Of a stretch of DNA of 64,000 bases, positions 35,493 through 47,340 are shown one piece after another (the stretch's first letter is position 1; each line of letters starts with the position of its first letter). The translations under genes were made by a program, and so were the position numbers. The notes under the pieces were generated by a model, which saw nothing but the letters and a program-made list of their open reading frames with translations, made no database searches and had not been told where the DNA came from. The stretch covers positions 5,518,001-5,582,000 of the forward strand of contig NC_135775.1 in NCBI RefSeq assembly GCF_028453695.1, written 5' to 3'. The DNA comes from Augochlora pura. Taxonomy: Eukaryota; Arthropoda; Insecta; Hymenoptera; Halictidae.

Positions 35493-36060
35493 CTCTCCCG
35501 AGTAGCTTCTCCTGTTAGGGAGAAGTTATGGACGCGGGCAGGACCTGCTTGTACCTCCTATCATTTATCTACGGGGCTCGCCTCATAGACCGTCTCCTGG
35601 GGAACCGCTACAGGACACCGAGGCAACATCCTCTCCGGGGCTGGAACCGGCTGCGAGAGGCAGCGAGAGCGCTTGCTTGGCACTCGCCACGGAAGCTGCG
35701 AGCTCGCCGCGCTGACTCTGCCGCCTCTGCTGCGGCTACCCGATAGCCAACAGCGGCCCGATCCTTTCGCTGATAACCGGCGACCGGCGAAAAAACTCGC
35801 CTAGGAACAGTATACTTATTGATGACACGGTTGTAAATGCTGGTATGGCGTCGGCTGCCGTTTCACCGAGGCACTCGTTCCACGGAAGCCCGCGTTCAAA
35901 TTTCATTTCAATGAATTCCACTCGGTGGGATAAGATGACGGACGCTTCCCGCGAGAGCGACTGCTGTTTTTGCCGATTGGAATTTAGCTTTCGCTTAGTT
36001 TGCAGTTTAGGTTTCATTGTGCTTGGTTAGCTGGAAGTGGACGTCGGAATTCACGCGTAT

Positions 36061-37350
36061 ATTACACAAATATTTAGAGGAAATTTCAAACAATTAAATG
36101 TTAAAAGAATTTGGATTATGTTATGGATATGAATTAAATGTTAAAGGAATTTCGTCTATGTGTTATTATAAACTCGCCGGAATTATTAAAGAAGGAAAAA
36201 ATGGCTACGTGGCTCGTGTGTCATAATTGATGATTATGGTTATTTTACAGCAGCTCGGTTATCTTCCATTTAATTGTCGGAATGGTACAGAATGTTCTTG
36301 TTAGGATATAAAGCAGCAGTAGCACGAGGCATTGGTTGCATTCCGAGTTGGTAAATCGAATTTGTTCCTCAAAGAGCGACAGTCTAATCAAGAGAACATA
36401 GCCGTTCGAATAGAAGATTGATTTACGGAGTCTATCCGGAAAGTGCCCTCCTTTCGAACATGTCTACATATCGATGTACCCATGGAAACCATTACGATCA
36501 TGGATAGATAAAAGACTAAACTTAACTTAAGCATTATATTCAGTAAGGTAATTAAAGAACCCTGATACAAAAATTTAATCTTCACAGTAAAAGGAGACTG
36601 AGACATAGCGAAGTTGTAGCTGTCATCACTATAAAAGGATAAATATCAAAAGTTCTTCCGCATGTGACTGTGGAGGACTTAGTTACCACAAAGTTAAATT
36701 AATCCTTCCACTCGATATGCCAGAAACAGGAACACTTTCTAGACCTCGTAGACGCGGTGCTAAATCGTGGTCATAGATAGTCCATCTACGGATTACTCCA
36801 CATAGATTGCAACATCGAATCGAAATACTGTCTTCGGTTCGGATAACCGAGGTTTCCTAGAACCATCTCCTCAGTCTCCGAGTGATTGTTCGCCCTCTCG
36901 GAGTGTCGCGTCAGAGTAACGATCGCAGCCTCCGGGTCGAAGTTTCCGGCTTTTTAGGGCGATATCTCGGCGTGGAAGGGCCGATCGTTAATTTATAGGG
37001 TCGCGATCAAACTGCAGGTCCCGGTGAACCGTGCGGCAGTAAACCCAGTGGAATACCTAATCGGCGAGAACAGCGCCGATTCGCGAACTGGAGCGTCGCG
37101 AAAGCGGGAAACGAAGGCCCGCGATCTATCGGCCGTATCTATCGGACCTCCTTGGATCGTTTATCCCCGGGACGCGAGTCGAACGCGCAAAGAGCCGGAT
37201 TTAAGAGCGACTGCCGCTTAAGTAGCTGCCGCGGGTGGCCAGGCGTGGACCCAGTGGCCTGGAACCGCCGATAACCACGTGCCGTGTTCAATGGCCGAAT
37301 CCGAAATTTCGTCTCCGCGACGATTTCGTTTGGGCCGCGACACTCGATCC
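36061..37350. other. Unique DNA with a two-copy repeat
   Basis: AT-moderate to 36800, then GC-rich. aattaaatgttaaaagaatt at 36092 recurs with one change at 36132 (offset 40). No gene or RNA recognised. Confidence 0.5.
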
Positions 37351-37463
37351 TGGAAGTCCTTGGATTGACTAGGTGTCTTTGGATGGGCTAGGAGTTCTTG
37401 GCTAGACTAGGGAGTCTTTGGCTAGGTTAGGAATCCTTGGCTAGACTGGGAGTCTTTGTCTAG
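37351..37463. repeat. About 19-bp tandem repeat, six copies
   Basis: Units of the form ctaggagtctttggctaga repeat from 37351 to 37463 with substitutions and one- or two-base length changes. Unlike most arrays here it is GC-moderate and sits in a GC-rich block. Confidence 0.8.
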
Positions 37464-39510
37464 CCGACTAGACTGCCTCGACTATTTCTCTCGAAAGACG
37501 GTCACGTAGACACGGTTTTTAAGGACGACAACGAGAAATTGCCGGGCTTTGAACAGCCAATTCGTGGATCCTCTCTGCCGGTGTCCCCCGATCGCTTCCG
37601 GTTAATACTCCGCCGGGGTCATTTATGGCGCACCGGTGATTGGAGGCCAGCGAACCGCAAGAAATACAATGCCCGTGAACCGCGCCGCAAGAATCGAGAG
37701 TTCGGTCTATCAATTTCGCTCAGACGGAGCCCCCGTTGCTGTCGTACGTGCCGGGAACCCTGTCGCGGCGTTCCTTTATTCGCTTTGGAACGCTTGAATT
37801 ACTAGCTTTCGGACACTTGTAGAATCCTCACGGTAAAAGAGGCTGCGCAGCAACCGTGCCGCATCGTGCGGCTTCGATGTTTCATATAAGCAACAGAGGT
37901 CCAGAAAAGTTATCAATTCTTTTCTTCTTTCGAATCACTTTAGAATTATTTTTCTGATTGGAAGTCTTTCGAATTATTTTTGCAGATATTGTAGTTAAAA
38001 GTGTTATTGAGTTTTGAAACGTTTCTCTTTGGATAAGTTGTACACTTAAGCTTCGAAAAATTTGTTCTTAACACTAAATAACGCTTCTTAGTCGTAAAAG
38101 AGTATTGTTTAATCTTACATAAGTGGTTTCATGGGGTAGTTTTCTGTCTGCGTAGGGTTTATATTTAATAATAATTATTTTGGAGAAAATGAAGGACTGA
38201 TATATCTCCGAACAAAATAAAATATAATATTTACCATATACACTATTATATACATTATTTGCTTTTCCAAATGACGAATAGGCATTAGAAAAATTATGGT
38301 TGAAAATCTATCGCGCGAAAGTCGACGTTTTATTCGACATCCAAATATCGTCGCGAAATAAGAAATGCCATTGGCAGCGCAGGTTAACGCCGAACAAATT
38401 GCCTCGGGAACAACGCTGTCGCCAATAGCGGCCAATCGAGTTCGTAGCAAGAGGGAGTTTAATCGAACAGCAAAACAGCGGCGCAAGATTTTTAACAAAC
38501 GCGTCGAATAGCCCGGTGATATTCAATCTGAATGGGTAGCTGACGCACGGAAACGGCCACTGATTCGGCCATTGTCGCCCGGCACCGCCGGCAAAAAGTC
38601 GGAACGCTGGATAGCAGGAGGACAGTACGAACGCTGCCGAAGTGGCTTGTCAAAAATTCAAGCACCGCTTCCGGGGGGGGCGGTTGGTGCTCGCGGCCCC
38701 GGGAAATACGTGTGGCAAGAAGAACTTTTCGAAATTCCATCGTTTTCAACCCCTTGTGACCGGGTTGCCGCGTGAATGGGCGCGCTGAAAAATTCACGTC
38801 GATGCGCCGCGGCGGAATCTCGCGGGCCGCGGGAGCTTGTTCGCTCCTCCCCTGCCCTGACATTATTCAGAATTTCCGGCCCCGGACGATCTTTCGCCGG
38901 CTGAATGACAGTCTGTTTGACTGCCAGACAATACCGGCCGGGTCATTACGGCCTATTATAAGGCGGTGCGCCGGAAGCTAATTTCATTTATTTTCCACGT
39001 CTAGGTGTACGGAACTTTCGAGAATAGAAATCTGCAAAATTCGTCGGCTTGTTAATGGGTTTTCCAGTGATCGTGTTGTATGAGAATGGAGTGTACGAAC
39101 GTTCTTAGAAGGATCTTTGCATAGGCGAAGATTACACACGTTGAGATCTGCCTGTGTATTTATCTAAACTGTTTCTGCTTATCACATCAACGTTTAAGAC
39201 ATTTTTCTTAATTCTTTTCACTTTTTTTATTTAAAAAAAAAACTACTTTTTTCGCAAATAGCAAAATATCATCTCAGGAATGTGAAGACGATTTATGTAT
39301 TTTAAAATTAGCAAATAATATTTTAAGCCGTATTTACCGCCCCATCAGTACTTAACGACACACCCAGTAGCATATCGCGTCGCGTCAGCAGGCTGAACGA
39401 GATCAATGAGTGTTCGATCGTACGCGGAAACGCCGATGGATCACCGGAGAGACGTGTGCTTTTCCCGGTTAAAGGATCCGCGGTTCCATCGTGTGTACGT
39501 AGGCGGTAAC
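37464..39510. other. GC-rich blocks separated by short AT-rich DNA
   Basis: GC-rich to 37860, AT-rich to 38300, GC-rich to 39060, AT-rich to 39330, GC-rich after. Opposite-strand frames overlap at 38175-38863 and no product is recognised. Confidence 0.5.
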
Positions 39511-39533
39511 GGGGGGGGGGGGGGGGGGGGGGG
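39511..39533 (+). repeat. Poly-G run (23 G)
   Basis: An uninterrupted run of 23 G. Homopolymer length is likely to be unreliable in the assembly. Could fold as G4. Confidence 0.95.
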
Positions 39534-41298
39534 ATAGCCACGACTTGGGAATAATAGCCGCAAACAGCGAGCCTCGACTTGTTGACGCTAATGAGAGACC
39601 GCGAGGCTAACGAATCGAGGGAGGAAGGACACGGGAGGAGGGAGGGGTGGCGGCGCACGGGGGGGGATCAGTTGTCTTTCATCGGGTAGATGGACCGGCT
39701 CTCTCTCGGTCCCCGGATCGCGGAGAAATTCGATCCTGTCGTCGGCTCGCTGATCAGCGACGTTCATCGCAAAGGGATTCTGGAGATGCCCTGGGAGCAA
39801 ATCCGAGGCTTGTTTACGCGGCATATTTGCGCTGATCGATCCATCCGTCGTGCGCCTAATCGAAGGGACGCTTAATGGGATTTGCCATACAAGGGAATAA
39901 TTTCCTTAGCATGAGAACCGGCGTTCCGCGATCGATGCCATTTGCCACCTGCGTTTGATTAACACCGCCGCGTAACACGGCCGGGCTCGTCCGCTAAATT
40001 GCTGAATTACGCCGGGCCCGTGTTATCCCCGGAACGGGCCGGCGTCGAGCAGGACAGATCTCGCTTCCGTCGAAACCACTTTTCCGATCCGACACGCTGC
40101 GAATTTTCCGAGTGGCCCCGTTAGGCTGCGTTCGCGCGATTAAATCTGTCGGAGGGCTGGTCGTAGCGGCGATGGAAGGTTTATCGCATTAAGGTTTAAA
40201 GAGTCTCTTTTCGTGGGTTATAATAGGTTTTTCATAGATGAGCGAGGGTGAATATTTCGATCTAGACGTAAGCTTCTAAATTGGAAGCTCTAGAAATTGT
40301 TTAAAGATTGTGTGAAAAAGGAGCCTAGGAGAGAACGTGGACTCAACAGTCTATTAAGGTAAAACCTTGGTGACGGAAACAGATTTCAGCTGTTCCATTT
40401 AAACGTACAGAATGTACACGAACGCATTGATACTAAACGCACCGAAATCTAAAAGTGGCAGGTAAATATTGCCGTAGAAATTTAATCAAAATAAATAAAG
40501 AAATATATCCGAAAAATTATGACAGAAGCAGCTCAGTGATCTCAATAAATATGAACCCAAAACAAAAATAATACATTGCTCCTGGTATTAAATAAACACC
40601 GAAAACCGCCCCAACCAGTAAAAATAAATTAACCTGGCACCCTTTATCCTCTAACTCCTCGATTTACCTGTTCAATCGAGCATCGTGCAACCGGCCAGCG
40701 AAAAGCGACGCCACTGACCCAATAATAATCGGCCGTGCCAATATTTCCATCTTCGTGTTGGTCACGGGCCCACAGGTTCTCTCCCATCGGTGTTTACCCA
40801 GAGACCGTTGTTGACCGAGAATTTATAGGAGGCGTGTGCCGGCTGTTTATCCGCGGGATTGCACGGGGGTCCCGTAAGAATCGGCTCGCGTCAACGGGCG
40901 GGACCCGCGAAGACACCGGGACTCGTGTGTCCGAGGAAGACGTTGTTCGGCCGGCGACGTGACATGGTTCGCGGCCAAAAGCTTTCGACGTCGCCTGGGC
41001 TCTCCTCGTGTGTACACTTGAGACCGCCAATCATGCTGATTGTCCTGATTGTATCCCTGAGCCGTTTGCTCGCCGTGGCCTACGCGCAATAATTATATTA
41101 GCTTTGATGGCCGGAATTTCGGGGCGTCCTATATCCGAGCCTGTGCCTCCCGTCCTTCGTCGCGGTTCATCGGCCCCGGTCGACTCATTAGCGATACTAC
41201 GGGCAAACAGAAGGGACAGGACCTCGATTGGCAGGATCGGGCCCTCCAATCCCGCGGCGACCAGCCTGATCCCTGAACTACAATCTGTGGTTGCGTAT
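39534..41298. other. GC-rich unique DNA between two poly-G runs
   Basis: GC-rich to 40200, mixed to 40660, GC-rich after. The 61-codon plus frame at 39690-39875 (MDRLSLGPRIAEKFDPVVGSL...) reads more like protein than most here but is short and unrecognised. Confidence 0.5.

Positions 41299-41328
<30 letters not shown>
41299..41328 (+). repeat. Poly-G run (30 G)
   Basis: An uninterrupted run of 30 G, 1.8 kb from the 23-G run. Same caveats on length. Confidence 0.95.
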
Positions 41329-41329
<1 letters not shown>

Positions 41330-41478
41330 GACGGGATCAAAGAAGCGTTTTCATTTGTTCCGCGACGTCTCGTTTCCCGGCACCATTTCTCAACCGGGAT
41401 CCGCGTCGCTCTGTTGAGAGGTTATTTGGAAGAAAAGATTGATGCAGAGTAAGAACTTGTGCAAATAACTATATTTAA

Positions 41479-41775
41479 CTCTTTGGCTACGGCAGACTTT
41501 GATACGCACCGGCCGTATGGTACGAATTCACTCGCGATGTCCACTGAGTACGACGAAGTTTTTCCTTAGACATTAGTGAACACAAGTGAACATTAATTTA
41601 TGCTTTTTTTACAATATCTAATTGTCAAATTTAATATGACTTATTAAATGACTAGTTTAATATTTAATAAAACGTGTGGAACAGGCGAAATTTGATCTGG
41701 ACGCCTATTCACGCCTACAGTGCCAGGAAGCCAACATGTGTTGCACGCCAATAGACACCATCAGTAGTCAAAGGG
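41479..41775. mobile_element. TTAA element, CTCTTTGGCTACGG ends (297 bp)
   Basis: TTAA at 41475-41478 and 41776-41779. The left end CTCTTTGGCTACGG matches the reverse complement of the right end CCCTTTGACTACTG at 11 of 14. Length is close to the 293-bp element at 8146. The interior has no long frame. MITE-like, intact boundaries. Confidence 0.75.
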
Positions 41776-41779
41776 TTAA

Positions 41780-44700
41780 AGGAAGACAGAATAGAGCGGC
41801 GGAAGAATTATAAGTCTCTCCATAGGCGCAGAATACGATGAGCACGGATTGCAAAGAAGAACTGGTAAACTAGGCGATAGTACATATTTTTGTACCTAAC
41901 ATACTTACAAGTATACCTGAACCCTAATTAAATATCCATACTCCAGATATGGAGGTGAACAAAGCATACATTATCACGCTCTTTCAAATTTCCCTCCAGG
42001 ATTACCTAAGTGTCATCTATCAATTGTAGCAGCATGATTGCGAGTCCTTGATTTCGCTCTTGCATTCGTTCAAGAAGAAGCATGCTTCAAATGTTCCTCC
42101 AAGATTCAGCGATTACAATAGCTGCCTACACTTTCCGCGATCGCTTATTCACTGATTCTTTTCTTGCTTCTTTGGTTGAATTGTACCTGAAGGAAACGGA
42201 GTGATTTATTACACGTTGCGGCGCTTTGCTGCGTTCGTTGGATGCACCGTTATCGATGCGACCTATTCTGCTTTGACCTGATCTGCTTTGAATATCGTTT
42301 TCTTGACGAAGACTTTCGGCACCTTTTGCATTATTTTCTCGTAAAGTCAACATTGAATTAGTCGGTCGAAAGGAGCACATTTAAAGTACAATGTGAGATC
42401 AAATGTTAGATTATATATATATAAAAAATTAACGCTTTTTGAGGACATCGACTTAAGGTTAGTGGAGTCGATTTCTATAAGGTGACCAATTGCTCTGCTT
42501 TTGGTCTCTTTTCAGACATATCTAATTATATCTATATTTATCGAATAAATAATAAATTTTTTAATTCTTTCATTCAGTTTATTTTTAATTAAAAAATTCG
42601 ACATGTTTTATTCAATAAATAGAAAACAAATTGCCTCCGGAAAGAAATCATTTAGCGCGCCTATTACTACAAAATGTCTCTTCTCTATGGCCCATCAAAA
42701 AATTGTCTAAAAAGCTTCGAAATCTGCAATCTTCCGTAATAAATTGATCAAACAAGATTCGGAACTAGCGCCACGTTTTTCTTACATCCCGTTTCCCGAC
42801 TCGCTGCCGCCGCAACGCCCAAAGTCCGCTAATCGCAACAAATCATCCGCGGGAAGAAACGTCATCGTAATATCGTCGAATTCGAGCGAGCCCCCGGCAT
42901 CGATCCGGTGATTTACGGCCGCTCGCCGGCATCTGGTAGAAACACCGGAAAAACTAGATAAAGCGTGGAAACGAGCGGTGAAGGGGGGGATAGCCGCAGC
43001 TGGGAGAACGAACAAAACGAAACGGACGAAACAGGAAATCGGGCACGGCGACGAATACAGGGTGGAAAACGTTTCACGGTCGGGTTTTCCATTAAAAGAG
43101 ACGAAAGCGACCCGGGAGAGGGTCCTCCGCGGCGAATCCGTACGCCTTTCCGCGATTTTACGGTGCCGGAATCGTGGATCGGCGTCGGCTCCGTGACCGG
43201 GGAGGAGTCGGACACGGGGCGCGAATTTTCAATACGATTAACGCCTTCCTTTTTGCCTCCCTTCCTTTCCTTTCGCGGAGGACAATGCCGGACCCGTATT
43301 ATGCACGCTCTTTTCGGCACGGCTAGCCGCGCCGTTGCGTTGCGTTGCGGTCCTCCTCGATCCGGGCTCCTTCTCCGTTTCGAAATCTTTCGCTGCGATC
43401 TACCACGATGGATCGACTACCTGCCGCGTCCAAGGTGCCGAACCGGCGAGGGTGTCGAGGCGCGTTCGGGCATCCTCGTATGTATTACTAACGGCGCCCG
43501 TTCCCAATCGAAAGTCTTCGGAACAGAGAAAATGAGAAATTAAAATGAGAAATTGCAACGACCTGAAAAAACACGGTTCTTGGAAGGTTTTGATGGTACA
43601 ATTAGTGGACAGTTTTTAAAATTATTACCTGGTTTAAATATGTTTGCTTGCGGAATCTTATGGAGTATTAAAATATCAGTGCACTTCTGTAAAGTCAGCC
43701 TTTGTCTAAAGAAAACTCTCAAGTATATTCTGGTACTTCAGATTGTCAATTAGACATTGTTATAATATGCAAGACAAGTATTAGACCATTCAATATGAAA
43801 TGCATAATTCAGCATATAAATTTACTATAAAATCTATGCATTTCATGCTTAATGATCTAATAATATCCAACAAGTACGACGAGATTGCATTTTTGTCTAT
43901 TACAACAAACGAATTTTTAAGTTTTTAACTAAATTATTAAAATTGTCGCCCATAAAAATGATTGTGAAAAATATTTATCTTCAGGCAATATAAAATATTT
44001 ATAAAATTCTTTGGAAGAAGTTAATATACAGTAGGGTCGACAAACTATCCCCGAATCGTAGCATCGCGGTTCCAATTGGTCTCGCGACCGCTAAGTAAAA
44101 TCAATCTTCGTTAGCCGCTCTTCGACCATCTTAATTCATCAGACTGTAAAAAGCCTCACCGAGTGGGAACGGACGTCTGTTTGCCTTCGTCATCAAGGGG
44201 GGGTGTGTGCCTAGCGGAGGCATCTGAAAAGGCGAAACAGAAATTAGCAGATATGAAGACAAATCGTGGCGTCCGCCGTGATGTACAGCCCTGCGTCCAT
44301 CGGGTGCTTCGGCTCACCTACCGCGAGAGTGGCAAGTCACCTCCTTTAAAGGGTCGAGAGGCGATAGAATGGAAAGTTCGATGTTAGGGGGCCCGGTGCG
44401 CTCGGTGATCTAGCGATCGATTCTCGAAACTGCCGCGAGTCTTTTCGCGTTAATTGGCGCCGAGGTGTACCCCCTCCTCGACCACCTATCTAGGTTAGAA
44501 CGTTTCGAACGAGGCGATAACGATTAAGGAACGAGGCAGAGATCTCGGCAAAGGGACAAAGCCTTCCGCGGGACGGAATGAAGGTACGTCTTTGTGGAAC
44601 GACGTCGCGAGAATATCGCGGTCCGCGGAGAGACCCTTTGGCGACAAAGGGCCCCGCTATGAGTTCACGGTGCCGCTCGCGGGGACGAAAACATTCTGAA

Positions 44701-46070
44701 ATTTTAATTAACATCGTCGCCCGTCCGGGCCGATCCTCATTGTTGCACCGTACAATGGGCGCATCGGGCGACCACCTCCTCCGTGGAGCTTGAAGAGGGT
44801 ACCGGACGCGGGGAGCTACCGGTTCCTGCTCCTTGTCATTGTCTCGAATTTCGGTTACCTGCTGTTTAGGCGCCCGACGCGTCGACTGCCAAGTTAGGCT
44901 TGATAAGGATCTTGTGGAACTGTGGAGATTTCTTCGGGATTTCTGAGGTTTGGGACTTTGAGATGGTCAAGGAATATATCATTATACTATATCATTAAAA
45001 TCACCCGTCTTAATCATCCAAGTATTAATAAAAATGCCCTGTCGTTAACGTCTTAATATCTTTCAACTCAACTAGAAAATTTCCAACTCGTCGACAAAAC
45101 TTCTGAAACTAAAAATAAAGCAACTAAAAGAGCATCTTCCGGAAGCTTGACATTTTGCAGCAAAGAATGCGGAAAAGTGGTATCAACGTCAGATACCAAG
45201 TTGTATCGATAAGACAAGGTGCTATCGCTTTTCTGCTAGCTCGGATTAAATCCAGCACCGGCCTCGATCGATCAACCGAATAACAAATTCGCAGTTAGTG
45301 TCATTTAGTTGGCCAGTCGGACGTGTATATAGCTGCTCAATGGATTACCAAGACGTATGCGTGCAACCCCCCAGATGTTGGGGTGCGATTCATCACCACC
45401 TAGGGTTTGTACACGAGGTCTCCCGCGTCAGTTTCCGTGCAGTCGGGACTTCGACCCTTGAACGGCCGGGCTGGGGTCCATTTTTACTCGCTTTTCCTTC
45501 GGTGTCTCACCTTTGACCTTTAACGTGACGTGTCAATCTTGACCGGTAGGCGTATGAAAATAGCCTTCAGCTGGAACAGTTTATCCCCTTGTGAACTGCG
45601 ACGGAGAGGGCAATAATCTGTTAATATCAATATTATTCCGATCTTTTTTTAGGTTATAATGGAATTCTGCTATTTTCTCGCCGATTTTATATACTTATGG
45701 TGAAACTAGTTAGCTGTACTTTAAGATAGTATATATATGGAAGAATTTAAAAGTGTCAATGTAGTATTTTTAACCTATTAAAGTTATTAAACAAATAAGG
45801 GACTTGTTATTTAATTTACATTTCTTGCAGTTGGTGAAGTAAATTTTTTTTTCGCATACGAACCCGCAGTCTAGTATTTAAACACGTAATTAAACATATA
45901 CAATAGACTCAATAAAATAAAATAAAGTCAAAGAAATACTATATAAAAAGAACGACTACAAATTAATTTCCACAAATAATAACAAAAAAATTATTCGAAC
46001 GACATAGTAACTAAAAACATCAACACTCGAATTATATATTAACAAAAACAATTCGTCTCTTGCGAAAAGA
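41780..46070. other. Unique DNA, alternating composition; no gene seen
   Basis: AT-rich to 42770, CpG-rich to 43540, AT-rich to 44030, GC-rich to about 44930, mixed to 45620, AT-rich after. The 192-codon plus (42965) and 135-codon minus (42913-43320) frames overlap and are unrecognised. A TATATA at 45326-45331 has no initiator at the right distance. Confidence 0.5.
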
Positions 46071-46496
46071 GAAATTTCACCGCAACCACCCACGAAATCC
46101 ACTCTCGATCTCGAGAAAGTTCAAGAACGCCTCGACCGGCCAGCATCGCGAACAAGAATCACAAACCGCTTAACGATGAAAAATTGGCCAGGCCCGATTT
46201 ACATAGTGCCGGGAGCGTAACGCGGGCAAGACAATCGGCAACAAAAATTTGCAGCACCGCGCGGCGGGCACCGCGATCCGGAGGATCACCGATAAGCAAC
46301 CGAGGTGGGTTTCAGGCATCAGAGTCGGAGCAGGAAGAGACCCCGCGATCCCAAGCGAGGCCGTAGGTGAATGGCAGCGCGGCAGGGCTCCCCGCGGGGC
46401 CGCCGGCTGCATAATGACCGATACGCGGCGGTGGTTGTCTGAAAATTAGTGTGGTTTTCATACGAGATGCCGGACGTTCCAATTTGTTCGCGGCGG

Positions 46497-46620
46497 GGAG
46501 AGAAAGCGAAACAAAGAGAGAGACAGAGAGAAAGATAGATAGATAGAGAGATAAAGAGAGATAGAGATAGAGAGAGAAAGAGATAGAGATTGAGAGTGAA
46601 AGAGAGAGAGAGAGAGAGAA
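46497..46620. repeat. Imperfect (GA)n/(GATA)n tract
   Basis: About 120 bases of purine-rich repeats: GAGA runs with GATAGATA and AAAGAGA interruptions, ending in a pure GA stretch. Confidence 0.9.
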
Positions 46621-46890
46621 TGCAACAGCCGCAGCTGGAGGACGCGGCGCGGCGGGCGGTAACGGTGCTCGCCCGTCTACGATAACGCTTATCCTCCTTT
46701 TTCACCTCGGACCACGTGTTCAGGGATCCAGGGGAGTACGTACAGGTATTGTGCGCCCCCACAACGCGGGGGCAGCCGCGTGCACGCTCGTAATACAGGC
46801 GTACGAACAGGAGAAATCAAACGCTTCCGCCACCGGGGGAGAGATCGCCCGAAGAGAAAGAGAATAGAGGAGAGAGGAAGGCGCAGAGCG

Positions 46891-46893
<3 letters not shown>

Positions 46894-46929
<36 letters not shown>
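46894..46929. repeat. (GA)18 microsatellite
   Basis: Pure GA run of about 36 bases followed by imperfect purine repeats to about 46950. Confidence 0.95.
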
Positions 46930-46933
<4 letters not shown>

Positions 46934-47157
46934 TGAGAAAGAGAGAGGTGGAGAGGCATTCCTCGAAGCGCAAGTCACGATGCTATCGGTCCACCTACGG
47001 TGCCCCTTGCCGCTGCCCGGACCCCCATCAGTCCCCCTCCCCGACGTCCCTCTCGACTCTCGTATTGTAGCGGTTCTACACCCTTTCCGACACCTGCAAG
47101 AATTCGCACGGTAGGTGGCTCCCGTATGTGTAATGCATACGCCAGGACCTGCTGCAT

Positions 47158-47190
47158 ATATGTATGTATTGCAGTTGCATACATGCATAT
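47158..47190. other. Short hairpin with octamer-like words
   Basis: atatgtatgtat (47158-47169) pairs with atacatgcatat (47179-47190), giving 12 pairs with one G-U and a 9-base loop. The right arm contains ATGCATAT, close to POU-domain sites. Too short for a miRNA precursor. Confidence 0.6.
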
Positions 47191-47340
47191 TAGATCGCGG
47201 CCGAACCGCGCGAGGGCTACCGCTAGCGATGGGAACGAGACTTTGCCGAATTCGCGGGAGAACGTCTCTGAAATACGACGATCGTTCGGTGTCTTTACGA
47301 AAATTTCATCGTTGGCTATGCTCTTGTTTTTGTTCAGCTT

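Larger units (their letters stand above)
34862..36060. other. CpG-rich block with decamer repeat and CT array
   Basis: GC-rich DNA containing the 10-bp repeat at 35101-35160 and the CT array at 35461-35488. The 72-codon plus frame starting at 35528 (MDAGRTCLYLLSF...) has a hydrophobic N-terminal stretch but no wider support. A TATATC word at 35290 lacks a matching initiator. Confidence 0.5.
46071..47340. other. GC-rich block with two GA tracts and a hairpin
   Basis: Holds purine tracts at 46497-46620 and 46894-46929 and the hairpin at 47158-47190. Frames in this block translate the GA tracts as Leu-Ser or Arg-Glu repeats and are not genes. Confidence 0.5.

Noticed and set aside
37160..37205. 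gagtcgaacgc, possible minus-strand tRNA B box
   Set aside because: Does not fit the B-box consensus and lacks paired stems.
39690..39875. 61-codon plus frame with protein-like composition
   Set aside because: Short, unrecognised, with other frames open on both strands. It could be an exon fragment, but nothing in the window supports splicing to it.
42965..43543. 192-codon plus frame
   Set aside because: Overlapped by a 135-codon minus frame; no domain recognised and no flanking exon-like sequence.
45320..45440. TATATA box with a later TCAGTT
   Set aside because: The two are about 100 bases apart, not about 30, so they do not make a core promoter.
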